Assembly (NCBI GenBank): GCA_963629305.1
Contig: CAVGIJ010000007.1
Coordinates: forward strand, 24,755 to 88,754
Length of the DNA stretch: 64,000 bases
Direction of reading: 5' to 3'
From: UBA1227 sp963629305
GTDB taxonomy: Bacteria; Bacillota; Clostridia; Oscillospirales; Acutalibacteraceae
This document shows, piece after piece, positions 9,176 to 18,367 of the stretch (positions are counted from its first letter, which is position 1; every line of letters begins with the position of its first letter). Position numbers and translations under genes: made by a program. Under the pieces are notes generated by a model, which worked only from the letters and a program-made list of their open reading frames with translations, was not told the origin of the DNA and did no database searches.

Positions 9176-9541
9176 TCAGTTTTTCTTGATAAGACCTGTT
9201 ACCTTGTCAAACATTTCCGGAACAAGATTAACCATTCTTTCAGCAGCATTATCATAAGCTGTGATGTGCTTAAGAGTAACCTGACCGTTCTGGATAAGAA
9301 GGAAGGCTACAGGAGTAATCGTAACGCCTGCTCCGCCTGCTCCGCCGAATAACTCTTTTGCACCCTTGGTCGGGAAGTCAGTACCACCACTTGCAAATCC
9401 GTATGTAACCTTTGAAACAGGAATAATTGTAAGACCTGACTCAGTATATACAGGATCACCTATAATTGTGCTGACATCGATCATGTCTTTTACTTTTTCA
9501 ATTGTTGTTCCGAGCATTCCTGCTGCAGCTGTTTCTTTCAT
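9176..9541 (-). CDS. ytfJ: Sporulation protein YtfJ (GerW family)
   Basis: YtfJ/GerW is a spore protein needed for normal germination in Bacillus. The 121 residues match the family: MIDVSTIIGDPV, IIPVSKVTYGFASGG, a glycine-rich FGGAGGAGVTITPVAFL segment and a final amphipathic helix. It is the last gene of the scpA-scpB-DUF2953 run. In Bacillus ytfJ also follows the DUF2953 gene ytfI, so the pairing is conserved. Confidence 0.9.
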   Translation of the reverse strand: MKETAAAGMLGTTIEKVKDMIDVSTIIGDPVYTESGLTIIPVSKVTYGFASGGTDFPTKGAKELFGGAGGAGVTITPVAFLLIQNGQVTLKHITAYDNAAERMVNLVPEMFDKVTGLIKKN

Positions 9542-9603
9542 TTAAAAGCACCACCTAAAATTTATCTTTTTTTCATTATCTGATAGTTTAAAAAGTAAGC
9601 AAA

Positions 9604-10614
9604 TTATGCTTCAACTTTACTTCCGTTGCCTGCGTTTTTCTTTTCTTTCTTTGTTTTCTTGTAATCACTTCTGAAAGAAAGTACACCTTTGAGCATGGCA
9701 GGAACCATACCTACAAACGGTGTCATAAGTCTCAGTGGTCTGAATGCCACAAGAACATTCATTTCTCCGCTGTCCTTATTAGCAAGGTAATCCGGTGTCA
9801 TGTCAAGAGCAATGTCCTTTACTGTCATGCTGCTTGCCATTTTACCGAGAGCCGGATAAGCGACTGCGGCAATAGTGCCGTACTTTATCGCTGTCTTTGC
9901 AGCGTCATCACCGCTTATTACAAGCCCGATTCTGAACCTTTTGATTATTATACGTCTCTGAACTTTTCCGAAGGTTTTTCCCATCTTGCTGCCCATAAAT
10001 GAAAGCAAGGCGATTATGGAATCAAATGAGAATCCTGAAATAAAGTCCTGAGCACTTTCGATTGCGCCCGGAATATCGTAAGACTTAAATGTTGTCACAA
10101 TATTTTGAAGCTTTGAAACTTCACCGTCATCAACAACATCCGGGTATGGATTTCCTTCCTTTTGGGCCTGTTCTGCCGCTTCATACCGGGCCTCTGCCTT
10201 TGGAATTTCCTCTGACAGTCTGGCTTCTTCGGAAGCAATGCGTTTTTCTTCCTGTTCAATGAAAACGGCGTCGTTCAGATCTTTTTCAGCGTTCTTTTTC
10301 TCCTTAGCCTCATAAGCTTTTTGTTCAGCTTTGTCCCGAGCTTTATCCATGAAGCCTGAAACCTTAGGGCCGAATTTTGTCTTCAGCTTTTCAAGTTTCT
10401 TTGCACGTTTGGCTTTCTTCTCTTCCGAGAACATCTCCGGATATACCTTTATCGGAATAATACCGTACTTGAGCCAAAATCTCTTATTTTCTCTCTCATA
10501 ATCAAATCCAATCTGCACTTTCAGAGAAAGAGTAATAAGAACAAGAAGTGTTACAAGAATAATGAGTGCAAGAACAATTGCAATAACCCAAAATAGTATC
10601 TTAAGAAATGCCAA
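9604..10614 (-). CDS. DUF2953 (YtfI-like) membrane-anchored protein
   Basis: One N-terminal transmembrane segment (about 5-30), then the DUF2953 opening pattern FDYERENKRFWLKYGIIPIKVYP, a long lysine- and glutamate-rich, probably coiled-coil linker (about 70-150), and a C-terminal part resembling the DUF2953 core (RRIIIKRFRIGLVISGDDAAKTAIKYG). Its function is not known; genes of this family are regularly next to ytfJ in spore formers, which suggests a sporulation-related role. The charged linker is longer than in Bacillus YtfI. Confidence 0.8.
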   Translation of the reverse strand: MAFLKILFWVIAIVLALIILVTLLVLITLSLKVQIGFDYERENKRFWLKYGIIPIKVYPEMFSEEKKAKRAKKLEKLKTKFGPKVSGFMDKARDKAEQKAYEAKEKKNAEKDLNDAVFIEQEEKRIASEEARLSEEIPKAEARYEAAEQAQKEGNPYPDVVDDGEVSKLQNIVTTFKSYDIPGAIESAQDFISGFSFDSIIALLSFMGSKMGKTFGKVQRRIIIKRFRIGLVISGDDAAKTAIKYGTIAAVAYPALGKMASSMTVKDIALDMTPDYLANKDSGEMNVLVAFRPLRLMTPFVGMVPAMLKGVLSFRSDYKKTKKEKKNAGNGSKVEA

Positions 10615-10654
10615 TAATCAACACCTCCCCTTTGTATTCAGTTTTGAATAATTA

Positions 10655-11233
10655 TCAGTTCGTTTGACTTTCTTCCTGAAGTTCCGGTTCATCCGAATCT
10701 TCCGTTTTTTCCGGTTCGTTTTCGACACCCGGAAGCGCAGGAAGCTCATCAAGCGATTCTATACAAAAGCAACGTAAAAACGTTGGCGTTGTACCGTAAA
10801 CAAGTGGTCTGCCCGGCAAATCAAGTCTGCCGCGTTCTTCAATGAGACCCTTTTGTGAAAGAGAAGTAATGACGCCTGAGCAATCAACTCCTCTGACCTG
10901 TTCAACAAATGACTTTGTGACAGGCTGATTGTAAGCAATAACCGCAAGCACTTCAAATGCGGCCTGTGACAACGGGACATTTCTTCTCATTTCCAAAACC
11001 TTGCGCACACTGTCGGAAAATTCCGAACGCGTACACATCTGATAACGGTCACCGAGCGTTACAATACAAAGTCCGCCGTCTGCCTCTTCGTATTTTGCTT
11101 TGAGGTTTTCAAGAACCTGAACACAGAGTTCCGGTTCAATTTCAAGAGCCTGTGAGAGTCTGTTTACAGGGACAGGATCACCTGACGCAAAAAGAATTGC
11201 TTCTATAGACGCCTGAATATTGTTGGCATTCAA
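10655..11233 (-). CDS. scpB: Segregation and condensation protein B
   Basis: Non-SMC subunit of the Smc-ScpAB condensin that compacts and separates chromosomes. Two winged-helix domains are visible: residues 1-80 (IEAILFASGDPVPVNRLSQ) and about 85-160 with LSQAAFEVLAVIAYNQPVTK and the GRPLVYGTTPTFL motif. The acidic tail after residue 165 is typical. It lies 15 bp downstream of scpA. Confidence 0.94.
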   Translation of the reverse strand: MNANNIQASIEAILFASGDPVPVNRLSQALEIEPELCVQVLENLKAKYEEADGGLCIVTLGDRYQMCTRSEFSDSVRKVLEMRRNVPLSQAAFEVLAVIAYNQPVTKSFVEQVRGVDCSGVITSLSQKGLIEERGRLDLPGRPLVYGTTPTFLRCFCIESLDELPALPGVENEPEKTEDSDEPELQEESQTN

Positions 11234-11248
11234 GCTGTAAACCTCCCC

Positions 11249-11959
11249 TTAAGCCTTGTTTCTTGTAAGTTCAAAGCACATGTCATTATCGTTGCCGATT
11301 GCCTTTATTCGTTTTGCTTTTACAAGTTCAAGAACGGCAAGAAAAGTCGCAACCATATCCGAACGTGATTCCGAGGCTTCAATAAGAGAACTGAATTTCA
11401 GTTCGTCACCTTTCAATGCGCGTCTTAAAATAAAGACAATCTTCGATGATACAGAAACTATCTTTTTGGTAACAATCGCAGTGAATGACTCTATGGGCGG
11501 CGGAAGCTTTCTTCTTCCTTTGCCGAGAGCACTGATATATGCTGAGAACAACTCATCCGGTTCATGTAGGAGTCTGTACGTCTCATCCTTATCAATAACC
11601 TGCGGTTTTTTCGTTATAAGGTCAAATCCGCGGGCCTCTGCTTTAAGCTTTTCAGCCATCAACTGACAGTCTCTGTACTCGAGGAGTTCACCCTGTAACT
11701 CCATTTTCAACTGATCTGCCTCCTCGTGCTTCGGAAGAAGGGATACAGTTTTTATGTAAACCAGGCGAGCTGCCATTTCAAGAAATTCGCTGGCAACCTC
11801 CATGTCTGATTCCTGCATTTGTCTGACATAAGATGTGTACTGATCAACCAGTTCAATAATCGGTATGTCCATAATATCCAGTTTATGTTTTGTTATGAGG
11901 GACAAAAGCAAATCCATCGGGCCCTCAAATACCGGAAGTGTGTAAGATATCTTCTCCAT
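11249..11959 (-). CDS. scpA: Segregation and condensation protein A
   Basis: Kleisin subunit that bridges the Smc heads. The N-terminus carries the family pattern YTLPVFEGPMDLLLSLI and the C-terminus a winged-helix segment (DMVATFLAVLELVKAKRI). Length is 236 residues. Start ATG 11959 is preferred over a TTG five codons upstream, because that TTG is embedded in the GAGGT ribosome site. It lies 11 bp after the M50 protease gene. Confidence 0.93.
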   Translation of the reverse strand: MEKISYTLPVFEGPMDLLLSLITKHKLDIMDIPIIELVDQYTSYVRQMQESDMEVASEFLEMAARLVYIKTVSLLPKHEEADQLKMELQGELLEYRDCQLMAEKLKAEARGFDLITKKPQVIDKDETYRLLHEPDELFSAYISALGKGRRKLPPPIESFTAIVTKKIVSVSSKIVFILRRALKGDELKFSSLIEASESRSDMVATFLAVLELVKAKRIKAIGNDNDMCFELTRNKA

Positions 11960-11970
11960 AAAGTTATACC

Positions 11971-12651
11971 TCAATGGAGTGCGCTAAACGGAAGAGCTGA
12001 GATGAAATATAAAAATTTCAAAACAAATCCGGAAAGCCATGATACAGGTGTTGTAAGTATTCTCGTGAAGAGAAGAACCATAATTATTATGGAAACAATT
12101 TGCTGATTTGCGTATAACTTATACTCAATCTCCGGCGGTAAAAATGCCATGAGAATAGTAAAACCGTCAAACATAGGTATGGGCAATAAATTAAGTACTG
12201 CAAGATAAACACTTATTTGCGAAGTAACACTGAAAAATATATCTATTGCCTGACCGATAACCATACCGTACAGGTTTGGGAAGATAACAAATATAACAGT
12301 CCTTATAAAAATGAGAAGCCACGCGAGTAAGATACTCGACAGAGGTCCGGCAGCCGCAACAAGTGCAAGGTCTCCCTTAGGATTCTTGAAATTGCGCGAG
12401 TCAATCGGACACGGTTTACCCCATCCAAAACCAATGAGTACAAGTAAAACCGTACCGAGAGGATCAATATGTGCGAGTGGGTCAAGTGTTAAGCGACCTC
12501 TGAGTTTTACGGTATTGTCACCGAGTTTATAAGCGACAAACGCATGTGAAAATTCATGAAGTGGAATCAGCGCAAATACCAGAAAAACAGCGGCTACGAT
12601 TGTAACTGCAATTTGTAAAATACTGCCACTGAAAAGAGCAGACAAAAGCAT
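11971..12651 (-). CDS. Site-2-type (M50) membrane metalloprotease
   Basis: Polytopic zinc protease of the M50B family. HEFSH (zinc ligands and glutamate) lies in the first half and the second zinc motif is NLLPIPMFDGF. At least five hydrophobic segments are visible in 227 residues; no PDZ domain is present, so it belongs to the short YwhC-like group. Start ATG 12651 has GGGGTG six bases upstream. M50 genes of this type are often next to scpAB in clostridia; the substrate is unknown. Confidence 0.87.
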   Translation of the reverse strand: MLLSALFSGSILQIAVTIVAAVFLVFALIPLHEFSHAFVAYKLGDNTVKLRGRLTLDPLAHIDPLGTVLLVLIGFGWGKPCPIDSRNFKNPKGDLALVAAAGPLSSILLAWLLIFIRTVIFVIFPNLYGMVIGQAIDIFFSVTSQISVYLAVLNLLPIPMFDGFTILMAFLPPEIEYKLYANQQIVSIIIMVLLFTRILTTPVSWLSGFVLKFLYFISALPFSALH

Positions 12652-12706
12652 GAATTTCACCCCGGATAAGCATAATAACACATATAATCAAAAATATACA
12701 ATAAAA

Positions 12707-12735
12707 AGAATACTAAAAAAATTACAAACCGTCAA
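12707..12735 (-). promoter_or_regulatory. Sigma-A-type promoter for the M50-scpA-scpB-ytfJ operon
   Basis: Minus strand TTGACG (12735-12730), 17-bp spacer, TATTCT (12712-12707), within the AT-rich gap between prmC and the M50 gene. Confidence 0.72.
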
Positions 12736-12750
12736 TGGTAAAATGAAAAA

Positions 12751-13707
12751 TCAAAGCATTTTTAGTCCAACTATCCTATATATTCCGGAAAAATCCTGTT
12801 TTTTGAATACATTTCCACAAGATGTTGGAACTTTTTCGGAAAAAATCGACATAATATCGTCTGCCTCATCTTCCCCGCATTCGACTAAAAGCAAACCGCC
12901 GGATTTAAGTTTCGGTATCCATCGCTTTGCAATTGCTCTGTAAAAAAGCAGTCCGTCCGCACCGCCGTCAAGAGCCATATAGGGTTCGTGTAAAACCTCA
13001 CTTTGAAGGCCCGCTATTTCATCACTTTTTATGTATGGCGGATTAGATACTATCAAATCGAACGAGATTTTTGAAGAATTGACAATGTGATTGCAGCCGG
13101 TGAGTACATCGTCAAGAAAAGGTGTGACATTTTTAAGTCCGTAAATTGCAATATTCTGTTTTAAATACTCGATTGCTTTTCTCGACTTTTCAATTTCAAA
13201 AACCTTGCAATTTTCGAAATTGTAGGCAATAGTTGTACCAATGCATCCCGAGCCGGAGCAAAGATCAAGGACAGCCGGCGTATAGCGGTCACTTCGCGCC
13301 GCGTCTTTTCCGTATATTACCTTGTACATCTCATACATCTTTTCAGGCATGATGTCGTCGAAGTTGTCGCGTAAAAATTCAAGTGAATAGTCAACAAGAA
13401 GTTCGGTTTCGGGCCTCGGTATAAGGACGCCTTCGCCTACTTTAAAAGTGAGATTGTAAAAGTCCCATTCGCCCAAGATATATTGAAGCGGCTCACCGGA
13501 AAGTCTTTTCTTCAATGCGACTTTGAGCTTTTCAAACTGTTCATCTCCGACATACTGTGAAAGACAGAGCTCGAGATTTTTTCTTTTTATCTCAGTCGCA
13601 TAAGCCACGAGTTCGGCAACATCGGTATCTGTGTCTTCGGGAATTGTTTCAAGTTTCTCTTTAGCATAGTCCACAAGTTGTGAAATCGTATATCTGTTTT
13701 CAATCAT
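12751..13707 (-). CDS. prmC: Peptide chain release factor glutamine methyltransferase PrmC
   Basis: Methylates the GGQ glutamine of release factors. A helical N-terminal domain is followed by a Rossmann SAM domain with LDLCSGSGCIGTTIA and the diagnostic VSNPPYIKSDEI. Length is 318 residues, about 30 longer than average, owing to a charged insert (about 120-150) just before the SAM motif. Its ATG overlaps the stop of the DUF1385 gene. prfA, the usual neighbour, is not in this window. Confidence 0.94.
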   Translation of the reverse strand: MIENRYTISQLVDYAKEKLETIPEDTDTDVAELVAYATEIKRKNLELCLSQYVGDEQFEKLKVALKKRLSGEPLQYILGEWDFYNLTFKVGEGVLIPRPETELLVDYSLEFLRDNFDDIMPEKMYEMYKVIYGKDAARSDRYTPAVLDLCSGSGCIGTTIAYNFENCKVFEIEKSRKAIEYLKQNIAIYGLKNVTPFLDDVLTGCNHIVNSSKISFDLIVSNPPYIKSDEIAGLQSEVLHEPYMALDGGADGLLFYRAIAKRWIPKLKSGGLLLVECGEDEADDIMSIFSEKVPTSCGNVFKKQDFSGIYRIVGLKML

Positions 13708-14669
13708 TTGATATCCAGATCCTCATCATGTTCAAGAACATATTTAAATGCCGCAATTCCGCATTCGATCATATCATCCGACGGCTCACAGGTGCTTATT
13801 CTCTGCATCCAAAGACCCGGTGCCGAACATATCCTTGTAAAAGTATTGTCATGCTTTCCCGCATATCTTATAAACTCGTATCCTATACCCATTACAAGCG
13901 GAAGAACCAAAAGCTTTGCAAAAACCCAAAGAGGTCTGCTTGCCGAAAGTCCCGGAAAAACAACTATAAGCGCCGTGGAAATAAAAATGCTGAGTATCAT
14001 CATTACAAACATAAAGCTTGTGCCGCAGCGTGGATGGAATCTTATCTGTTTCCTTACATTTTCAACAGTGAGCGGCAATCCGTGTTCATAGCAGAAAATT
14101 GTCTTGTGCTCCGCCCCGTGGTACATAAATACGCGATGTATATCATTCATTTTTGAAACCGCATACATGTATATGACAAAAACAATAATTTTTATAATTC
14201 CTTCAAAAAGAGGATGAAGTTTATGGGCGTCAAGTACACCGCTTGTAATATATTTATCAAACATATCTACAAGAAAAGCCGGCAGATACATGAAAAGGAC
14301 GAGAGAAATTGCGACACCTAAAATTGCGGAAACAACACCGATTATTTGCATCATATGCTCGCCGAAATGCTCATCAATCCATTTATCAATCTTTCCCTCA
14401 GGCTCCATATCCTCAAGGCCGGATTTTTCAGCTGATTCCATAAGACATTTGTAACCGAACACGATGGATTCAATGAAATTTACCACTCCGCGAATGATAG
14501 GCAATCCGAAAATCTTATACCTTTCACGCAGCGGACTTAATTTTTTTTCAGTTAATTCGATTTCCCCGCTTGGCAGCCGCAGAGCCATTGCAGCAACATT
14601 CTTGCCACGCATAACAATACCCTCGATAAGGGCCTGTCCGCCAATCATCGTTTTACGATCCACGCTCAT
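13704..14669 (-). CDS. DUF1385 (YqhQ-like) membrane protein
   Basis: Conserved integral membrane protein of unknown function. The family N-terminus GGQALIEGIVMRGKN is intact, as are the GAEHKTIFCYEHG and HPRCGTSFMF motifs. Four to five transmembrane stretches lie between about 105 and 270. DUF1385 and prmC are neighbours in many Firmicutes, and here both ends are overlapped: its start by the kinase stop and its stop by the prmC start. Confidence 0.88.
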   Translation of the reverse strand: MSVDRKTMIGGQALIEGIVMRGKNVAAMALRLPSGEIELTEKKLSPLRERYKIFGLPIIRGVVNFIESIVFGYKCLMESAEKSGLEDMEPEGKIDKWIDEHFGEHMMQIIGVVSAILGVAISLVLFMYLPAFLVDMFDKYITSGVLDAHKLHPLFEGIIKIIVFVIYMYAVSKMNDIHRVFMYHGAEHKTIFCYEHGLPLTVENVRKQIRFHPRCGTSFMFVMMILSIFISTALIVVFPGLSASRPLWVFAKLLVLPLVMGIGYEFIRYAGKHDNTFTRICSAPGLWMQRISTCEPSDDMIECGIAAFKYVLEHDEDLDIK

Positions 14670-16213
14670 ATTTCTACCTCTTGTTCTAATAAGTCATTGC
14701 TGTTTTCTTTGGACTCCTCAACAATTTCAGGAGGAATCGGAAGGTCATTCGTAAGTTCGACATACTCTATCGGGAATGTGGTGGTTACACGTGTTCCGAC
14801 ATTGAGTTCACTGGTTATGTCAAGTTCTCCCCCGTGCATATTTACTATTTCATCACACACGGCAAGGCCAATACCGGATCCGCGTACGGAAATGTTTGAT
14901 TTGTAAAACTTTTGTTTTACTCTCGGAAGGTCGTCCTCGGAAATTCCGCAGCCGGTATCCTCAACAAGTATCCTGAGTGTTGCCATTTGCATTTGTGCGT
15001 CTTCTAAGTCTTCACCCTTTTCAGGAGGATCAATTTGAACAGTTACCGTAACCCTACCGCCTTGGGAAGTATACTTAAAGGCATTGTCAAGAACATTTAC
15101 AAACACCTGTTTTATTCTGTCAGGATCCCCTATCATTGGTGCCGGATTATGAGGTGCATTGTAAAGAAGATCTATTCCCTCTCTCATCGACCTGTCTTTA
15201 AAAACAAATATGGTCTCATCAAGTTCGGCAAGAACATCCATTTTTTCTTTACGAAGAGTCAATCTTCCGTTGATAATCTTTGAAAGGTCAAGAAGATCAT
15301 TTACGACATTGGTTAATCGTCCCGACTCGTTTATGATAACCTCGATACCTTTTTTCGTAAGCTCGGGATCGGAATCTCCCATTTCAAGAAGCGTTTCACC
15401 CCACCCTTTTATCGCTGTGAGCGGCGTCTTCATCTCATGTGAGACCGTTGAAATAAAGTCATTTTTCATCTTATCCGACGAACTGATTTCCTCTGCCATA
15501 TAATTGATATTTTCACACAGTTCGGAAATCTCATCATCGTACTTTTGCGGCGATGCACGAGCGGATAAATCCCCTCCCGCAATTCTCTTTGCAATCTCAT
15601 TAATTTCATTTACTGGTCTTACAATGGACTGGACAAAATAAAATCCCGAAAGAGAAATAAGCAAAATAATGAGAGCGAAAACCACGAGGATGATTATAAA
15701 GAACTGTGCAAGTTGCATAAATATTTGATCCATGGAAATGATGTAACGTATTGCCCCCGTCTCATTTCCGTCAACCGTAGGTAACAAAAACGTCTGTGAA
15801 CGAATCGGCTCACCGTTTTCATTTTGACCGCTGTAAATTGCGCTTCTTGACTTTGATTTCATCGCGTCATCAAAATCCGGAATATCCTGTTTTTCAACCT
15901 TGAAACCCGAAGATGAAATGACAACATTGCCATCCGCATCTATCACCCAAACTTCCATGACGTCTTTTTGAGAAAAGTTTTCAATATATATGCGCGCCCC
16001 GGTCTCGAAGTTATCCCTCGATGAACCAATATAGTATGAGAAAAAAGAGGCAACAGAGTTTGAATATTGCGAATTCAGTTTTACATCAACGGTAGAAATG
16101 TAATAATTCTGCGTTATCATAAGAAACATAACACTGAATAGAAAAAGAGTAACAACAACTCCGAGCAATGTATCTGTAATCCAACGTTTTGTAATTCCCG
16201 ATGATGCTCCCAT
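14666..16213 (-). CDS. Membrane sensor histidine kinase (HAMP-HisKA-HATPase)
   Basis: Two transmembrane helices (about 17-34 and 168-190) flank a roughly 130-residue outer sensor domain. A HAMP linker (about 190-245), the phospho-acceptor box STVSHEMKTPL with H259, and ATP-binding N, G1 and G2 boxes (NVLDNAFKYTS, DTGCGIS, GSGIGLAV) follow. The overall layout resembles WalK/ResE/VicK-type kinases, though no cytoplasmic PAS domain is evident. It lies 39 bp downstream of its response regulator. The signal it reads is unknown; the FG-GAP-like protein encoded just upstream is a candidate partner. Confidence 0.92.
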   Translation of the reverse strand: MGASSGITKRWITDTLLGVVVTLFLFSVMFLMITQNYYISTVDVKLNSQYSNSVASFFSYYIGSSRDNFETGARIYIENFSQKDVMEVWVIDADGNVVISSSGFKVEKQDIPDFDDAMKSKSRSAIYSGQNENGEPIRSQTFLLPTVDGNETGAIRYIISMDQIFMQLAQFFIIILVVFALIILLISLSGFYFVQSIVRPVNEINEIAKRIAGGDLSARASPQKYDDEISELCENINYMAEEISSSDKMKNDFISTVSHEMKTPLTAIKGWGETLLEMGDSDPELTKKGIEVIINESGRLTNVVNDLLDLSKIINGRLTLRKEKMDVLAELDETIFVFKDRSMREGIDLLYNAPHNPAPMIGDPDRIKQVFVNVLDNAFKYTSQGGRVTVTVQIDPPEKGEDLEDAQMQMATLRILVEDTGCGISEDDLPRVKQKFYKSNISVRGSGIGLAVCDEIVNMHGGELDITSELNVGTRVTTTFPIEYVELTNDLPIPPEIVEESKENSNDLLEQEVEI

Positions 16214-16252
16214 TTGCCGTCACTCCCTTCTTATAATAAAAAATTCCTTTTA

Positions 16253-16951
16253 TCAAACAACCCACTTATAGCCGAGTCCCCACACGGTTGTAAGGTGCTT
16301 CGGATTTGAAGGTGTATCTTCAATTTTCATTCTGAGTCTTCGTATGTTTACATCGACTATTTTTTCTTCGCCGTAGTATGAAGCACCCCATACTTCTTTG
16401 AGAATATCGTTTCGTGAAAGGGCGGCTCCGGGATTTGTGAAAAGATATTCCATTATTTGAAACTCAACTTGAGTAAGATCAATAAGTTGTCCGTTTTTCG
16501 TAAGTGTCCTGCTTCGAATATCCAAGACAAATTCTCCTAGTTCAATAACGCTCTTTTGAGCAGATTCATTGCCGGAATTCATAACAACCCGTCTGTGCAC
16601 GGCATCTACACGAGCCATAAGTTCGGCCGGCGAAAAAGGCTTTGTGACGTAATCATCAGCCCCGACAAGCAGACCTGTTACCTTGTCCATCTCCTCTGTC
16701 TTTGCCGTAAGCATTATTATTCCGAGGCTCGTGCTCTGCTCGCGAAGTCTTTTACAAACCTCAATTCCGTCCATCTCAGGCATCATTATGTCAAGGAGAA
16801 CAACATCAAAATCTCCGTTTGCCGCATTATAGAGTTGAAGTGCTTCCAGCCCGTTTTCAGCTTCCGTTACCGTATACCCGGCGTGCTTCAAATTTACAAC
16901 TACGAACGCACGTATGGAGGCCTCGTCTTCAGCAACAAGAATTTTTTTCAT
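16253..16951 (-). CDS. OmpR/PhoB-family response regulator
   Basis: Receiver domain (1-120) with the acidic pair ED at 8-10, phospho-acceptor D54 in VVLLDIMMPEMDG, the switch threonine and lysine in LTAKTEE and TKPFSP. A C-terminal winged-helix DNA-binding domain (about 135-232) ends with IRRLRMKIED and the WGLGYKWV motif. It pairs with the kinase immediately downstream. No target operator could be inferred. Confidence 0.94.
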   Translation of the reverse strand: MKKILVAEDEASIRAFVVVNLKHAGYTVTEAENGLEALQLYNAANGDFDVVLLDIMMPEMDGIEVCKRLREQSTSLGIIMLTAKTEEMDKVTGLLVGADDYVTKPFSPAELMARVDAVHRRVVMNSGNESAQKSVIELGEFVLDIRSRTLTKNGQLIDLTQVEFQIMEYLFTNPGAALSRNDILKEVWGASYYGEEKIVDVNIRRLRMKIEDTPSNPKHLTTVWGLGYKWVV

Positions 16952-16964
16952 TTTTCCACCTCAT

Positions 16965-18341
16965 CTATTTGAAGAAAATTATACTGTTTTCAATTTTTTC
17001 GTTCGTAAATCCGGCCGCCTGACCTGCACTTGTAATACTTCCGAAAATAATATACTCTCCGTTTGCGGCCTTAAATGTATATGTCTCATCATCGGTAAAT
17101 TCAGATTCATTCATAACTGAAAGAGTGAACAAAGGCTCAAGTTTTTTTGTTCCGTCCGAGGTGTTATAAAAGGTAACAACTCCCTTATCGGTTTGTTTGT
17201 AAACAACAATATGATCCTTCGCCTTCTCATCAATCAAAAAGACATAGCCTATGGTGTTATTTATGAACGAATACAGTTTTGGATGAAGTCCTTGAGGCTT
17301 CATTTCATACCATGTCGTAAGACTCAATTTAGTTTCATTACTGTTTGTTTGACCGGATGCTGTCGTATTGTTGCCGGTCTGCTCAGCACCAATATTATTT
17401 ACCGGTATTTCTATGATTCCGTCATTATCAATATCCATTGATGCAATGGCAGGTGTTCGCAAAGTACTGAGGTTTGAAAGTGTTGCGGAATCAAGAAGCG
17501 GAGCCACGAGTGCATGGGCATTTCCGTCCCACCATATAACCTCGGTTATCATACTGTCGTCGCCTTTATAAGCATCCAGATATGCAATTGCACGATCTTC
17601 ACTTATTTTCTGAATTTTAAGTGAAGAATAGGCTGAAACTGAACCGTCAAGCGACACCGTATTTCCAACAGCCGTAAAAGTCTTTTCATCGGACATTTTG
17701 AGCAGCGATGCATATGATTTTTGTATCTTTGTGTCACTGTTGTCAAGCCAAGTTACCAGTATTTCATCCTTGCCATCGCTATCCATATCCGCAATTCCCA
17801 TATACGAATACTTTTGATTTACGGCAGTATCCAGTCCCGAAACCTTTCCATTTGACATATTTACCGAATGTACGGTCATTATCTTCGAAGAATTTGCATC
17901 GTAAAGGCTCCATCCGATAACAATTTCCTGAACATTATCGTTGTCAAAATCATCAAAAGCAACGGATACGACTTCACTTCCATAACCGGCATCATCATAG
18001 ACGCTAACCCATTTACCATCAATAAAATCCAAAATGTTTATTCGGACAGTCGCCTCATCTGATTTTAGCGTATAAAAAACCAAAGTCTCGTCATGATTGT
18101 CATCATCGATATCTTTTGTTACAAACGCAGATCTGTAATCACCCGAAGTCGGATACTTCAATGAAACGTCATTATTGTTTTTTACAGACGATTCAAACGC
18201 CTGTTGAATAAGTGCATTTTGTCCGGTCAAACTCGGCGGAGTCATGATTTCAGCAGGTGATTTCAGCCTTATCACAAACAGAAGAAGTATCGGAAGCAGT
18301 ATAAGTGCCGAAATAAAAATAATTATCCACTTTTTCCCCAT
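16965..18341 (-). CDS. Membrane-anchored FG-GAP/VCBS-like repeat protein
   Basis: I do not recognise a named family for this protein. One N-terminal transmembrane helix (about 5-25) is followed by an extracytoplasmic region with recurrent calcium-loop-like motifs: DIDDDNHDE, DFDNDNVQE, DMDSDGKDE and DIDNDGIIE. Such loops, at intervals of roughly 50-120 residues, are typical of FG-GAP/VCBS beta-propellers. No lipobox cysteine is present, so it is anchored by the helix. It lies between cdaR and the response regulator in one transcription unit, so an input role for the two-component pair is inferred. Confidence 0.72.
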   Translation of the reverse strand: MGKKWIIIFISALILLPILLLFVIRLKSPAEIMTPPSLTGQNALIQQAFESSVKNNNDVSLKYPTSGDYRSAFVTKDIDDDNHDETLVFYTLKSDEATVRINILDFIDGKWVSVYDDAGYGSEVVSVAFDDFDNDNVQEIVIGWSLYDANSSKIMTVHSVNMSNGKVSGLDTAVNQKYSYMGIADMDSDGKDEILVTWLDNSDTKIQKSYASLLKMSDEKTFTAVGNTVSLDGSVSAYSSLKIQKISEDRAIAYLDAYKGDDSMITEVIWWDGNAHALVAPLLDSATLSNLSTLRTPAIASMDIDNDGIIEIPVNNIGAEQTGNNTTASGQTNSNETKLSLTTWYEMKPQGLHPKLYSFINNTIGYVFLIDEKAKDHIVVYKQTDKGVVTFYNTSDGTKKLEPLFTLSVMNESEFTDDETYTFKAANGEYIIFGSITSAGQAAGFTNEKIENSIIFFK

Positions 18342-18367
18342 CTTATCCTGCTCCTTTCATATAAACT

